A stretch of 64,000 nucleotides of DNA from Clostridiales bacterium. Lineage in GTDB: Bacteria; Bacillota; Clostridia; Oscillospirales; Butyricicoccaceae. The stretch is taken from assembly GCA_004555915.1 (NCBI GenBank), contig SFJM01000003.1, forward strand, positions 62,001-126,000, written 5' to 3'. Every line of letters begins with the position of its first letter. The stretch's first letter is position 1. The notes below the pieces were generated by a model, which worked only from the letters and a program-made list of their open reading frames with translations, ran no database searches and had not been told where the DNA came from. Both the position numbers and the translations under genes were made by a program. Shown here piece by piece: positions 62,138-64,000 of the stretch.

Positions 62138-64000
62138 TTGGCAGCAACGAAAAAATCAACTTCGTCCTCAAGAAAAGCATCGACGAAGAAATCCGCGTCC
62201 ACCGGAACCAGGAAGACGGGTACCAGCTCCCGCGGCACCCGGAAGCGTTCCGCCTCCGGCAGTACGGCGCGTAAAAAAACAACTCAAAGAAAGCAGACCC
62301 GCAAACCCGCGGTACAACAGCAGACCTGGAACCATGTGGCCGTGGGCATCGGCATGCTGCTGCTGGCAGTTATTCTGGTATTGGCCCTGTGCCGGCTGGA
62401 TGGTATTCTGCTCACCGGACTTCTGCGCCTCATTGGCGGGCTCATCGGCTGGAGTACCAATTTCTTCTGGATTTTCCTTATGATCGCCGGCATGCTCATC
62501 CTGTGCGACATGCAGCCGGTACGGCTCCGGGTGGTGTGCGTCCTGTTATTCCCGGTATTCTGGAGCGCACTGGCCCACTGCATTGTGGTTTATCCCCGCA
62601 TGAGCTTCTCCTTTACCACGCTGATTCAGCTGTGGCAGGAGGGGCAGGCCCTGCATCTGGGCGGTGTCATTGGCGGTATGATGGCCACAATCCTGAGCAT
62701 TCTGTTGTCCTCTGCGGGCGCCAAAATCGTGCTGGTACTCCTGATGGGCATGATGCTGTTTATTGTCTGCAATACCACCCCGGTCCGCATGGCTGCCGGA
62801 CTGAAGGAATTCTTCCGGGAGGATGTGGAGCAGCTGCGCGAGCAGGATATGACGGTGTCTCCCGCCAAAAAGAAGGCGGAACCGGCGGCAGAGCCACAGC
62901 GGAAAAAACGCGGCAATCTCCTTACCTTCCTGCGCAATGAACATGCGAAACGCAAGGCAGAACGCCTGAGACGGGAACAGCAGGATATTGAGCTGAAGGA
63001 GCAGGAGGAAACGGTTCAGGGCATGCCGGGCGACATGATTGAACAGGAAGCCTTTGACCAGGCCCGGGAAGAAGCGGCAGCGGCATCCCGTGAGCGGTAT
63101 GAACGCCGGATGGAAAAGAAACGCCGTCTGGCAGAGGTCATCCCGGATACCGGGGATGATTTTGCGGCAGCAGAGACCCAGGCGCCCTGGGAGGAAGCCG
63201 CGCCGGTACACCGTGACGCGGATGCGCCTCCCGCACCGCCGGAGGATAATAGCCCGTCCCGTGAGGAGGTACATGCACAGGTACAGCAGGAAATTGCCGA
63301 TGCCATGGAAGCACCGGTGTCCGAATACCAGTACCCGCCGGCAGATCTGCTGCAGGCAGCGCCCAGGGCTTCCGGCGCCGGTGTGCGTGCCGAGCTCAAG
63401 GACAGTGCGGAACGCCTGGTGGATACCCTGGCATCCTTCGGCATTGATGTGCAGATTATCAACATTGTCCGTGGCCCGTCGGTCACACGGTTTGAAATCC
63501 AGATGGAACGCGGCGTGAAGTTTTCACGAATTACGGCGCTCTCGGACGACATTGCCCTGTCTCTGGGTGCGGATACCGTCCGCATTGCCCCGATCCCCGA
63601 CAAGCTTGCAGTCGGCATTGAGGTGCCCAATAAAACCGTACAGATGGTGGCGCTGCGGGATGTCATCGGCTCCCGTGCCTTTGAACAGTCCAAGGCCAAC
63701 CTTTCCGTAGCATTGGGCAAGGATATTACCGGCACGGCACAGGTCATTGACCTGGCAAAGATGCCCCATCTGCTCATTGCGGGTACGACGGGTTCCGGTA
63801 AATCCGTGTGCATCAATTCCATCCTTATTTCCCTGCTGTACAAGTCCGCGCCGGAGGATGTCCGGCTGATTATGATTGACCCGAAGATGGTGGAACTGGG
63901 GAACTATAATGGCATTCCCCATCTGCTGATTCCGGTGGTTACCGACCCGAAAAAGGCATCCGGTGCCCTGAGCTGGGCAGTCAGTGAGATGGAGCGGCGG
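62138..64000 (+). CDS. DNA translocase FtsK/SpoIIIE, 3' truncated by window edge
   Basis: Frame open from a TTG at 62138 to base 64000; 621 residues are visible. A strongly basic Ser/Lys/Thr-rich tail (1-65) precedes four hydrophobic helices (about 70-210), a charged linker (about 215-400), then the motor domain from about 400, with Walker A GTTGSGKS near residue 548 and [11 protein letters not shown]. It pumps DNA through the septum in division or sporulation. The basic tail is unusually long. The ribosome site (AGGTG, 11 bases upstream) and TTG start are moderately certain. Walker B, gamma domain and C-terminus lie outside. Confidence 0.9.
   Translation, partial: MAATKKSTSSSRKASTKKSASTGTRKTGTSSRGTRKRSASGSTARKKTTQRKQTRKPAVQQQTWNHVAVGIGMLLLAVILVLALCRLDGILLTGLLRLIGGLIGWSTNFFWIFLMIAGMLILCDMQPVRLRVVCVLLFPVFWSALAHCIVVYPRMSFSFTTLIQLWQEGQALHLGGVIGGMMATILSILLSSAGAKIVLVLLMGMMLFIVCNTTPVRMAAGLKEFFREDVEQLREQDMTVSPAKKKAEPAAEPQRKKRGNLLTFLRNEHAKRKAERLRREQQDIELKEQEETVQGMPGDMIEQEAFDQAREEAAAASRERYERRMEKKRRLAEVIPDTGDDFAAAETQAPWEEAAPVHRDADAPPAPPEDNSPSREEVHAQVQQEIADAMEAPVSEYQYPPADLLQAAPRASGAGVRAELKDSAERLVDTLASFGIDVQIINIVRGPSVTRFEIQMERGVKFSRITALSDDIALSLGADTVRIAPIPDKLAVGIEVPNKTVQMVALRDVIGSRAFEQSKANLSVALGKDITGTAQVIDLAKMPHLLIAGTTGSGKSVCINSILISLLYKSAPEDVRLIMIDPKMVELGNYNGIPHLLIPVVTDPKKASGALSWAVSEMERR

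Overview
The window is a moderately GC-rich, gene-dense chromosomal segment of a low-GC-type (Firmicutes) anaerobe, most likely a gut member of the Clostridia. Supporting signs are a fused ribBA, an hrcA-grpE-dnaK-dnaJ operon under a perfect CIRCE operator, EcfA1-EcfA2-EcfT, CarD, a DUF5711 protein, a zinc-finger ClpE-like ATPase, AGGAGG ribosome sites throughout, and many CTCCCTC/GAGGGAG palindromic repeats of the kind I associate with Oscillospirales such as Butyricicoccus or Agathobaculum. The genus assignment is inference only. I see no phage, insertion sequence, CRISPR array or rRNA. Both ends cut genes: ribD on the left, ftsK/spoIIIE on the right.

Layout. 1-3.3 kb: riboflavin operon ribD(partial)-ribE-ribBA-ribH. 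3.4-6.9 kb: asparaginase facing a LysR regulator, then an alpha/beta hydrolase. 7.2-10.5 kb: hisS-aspS with repeats. 10.8-19.6 kb: a leftward cell-shape and division block, zapA-U32-dut-maf-mreC-mreD-mrdA-minD-mgsA. 19.8-22.5 kb: proB-proA-CYTH. 22.7-24.3 kb: a CarD regulator and a barnase-like lipoprotein with barstar. 24.4-28.9 kb: a sodium-solute symporter, an IolH-like isomerase/epimerase and a divergent AraC regulator. 29.1-34.3 kb: the heat-shock operon. 34.7-39.3 kb: a Gld-type ABC exporter set. 39.5-42.5 kb: AraC, an IolG-like dehydrogenase and an SDR. 42.5-46.2 kb: a candidate small RNA and a pantothenate operon (putative panG-panB-panC-panD). 46.6-48.8 kb: AraC and a secreted SLH protein. 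48.9-55.1 kb: HAD phosphatase, EcfT/A2/A1, an rRNA-type methyltransferase and YgiQ. 55.5-56.0 kb: five tRNAs (Gly-Arg-His-Gln-Lys). 56.1-61.9 kb: a small membrane protein, ClpE-like ATPase, CvpA, DUF5711 and truA. 62.1 kb to the end: ftsK/spoIIIE.

How the parts work together. Most of the window is vitamin synthesis (riboflavin, pantothenate), proline synthesis, protein quality control, envelope growth and translation. The accessory flavour comes from an inositol-like sugar module split over two loci, each beside its own AraC gene, from the lipid-anchored RNase and its inhibitor, and from the Gld-type exporter.

The most unusual feature is a family of at least 13 palindromic repeats. Several are paired as inverted arms around one of two conserved core sequences, forming composite elements of about 160 bp. 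Some sit inside operons (hisS-aspS, grpE-dnaK, panB-panC). A promoter-terminator unit without a gene at 42.5-42.7 kb, which ends in a strong ribosome site followed by ATG-TAA, is the other candidate for something not yet described.
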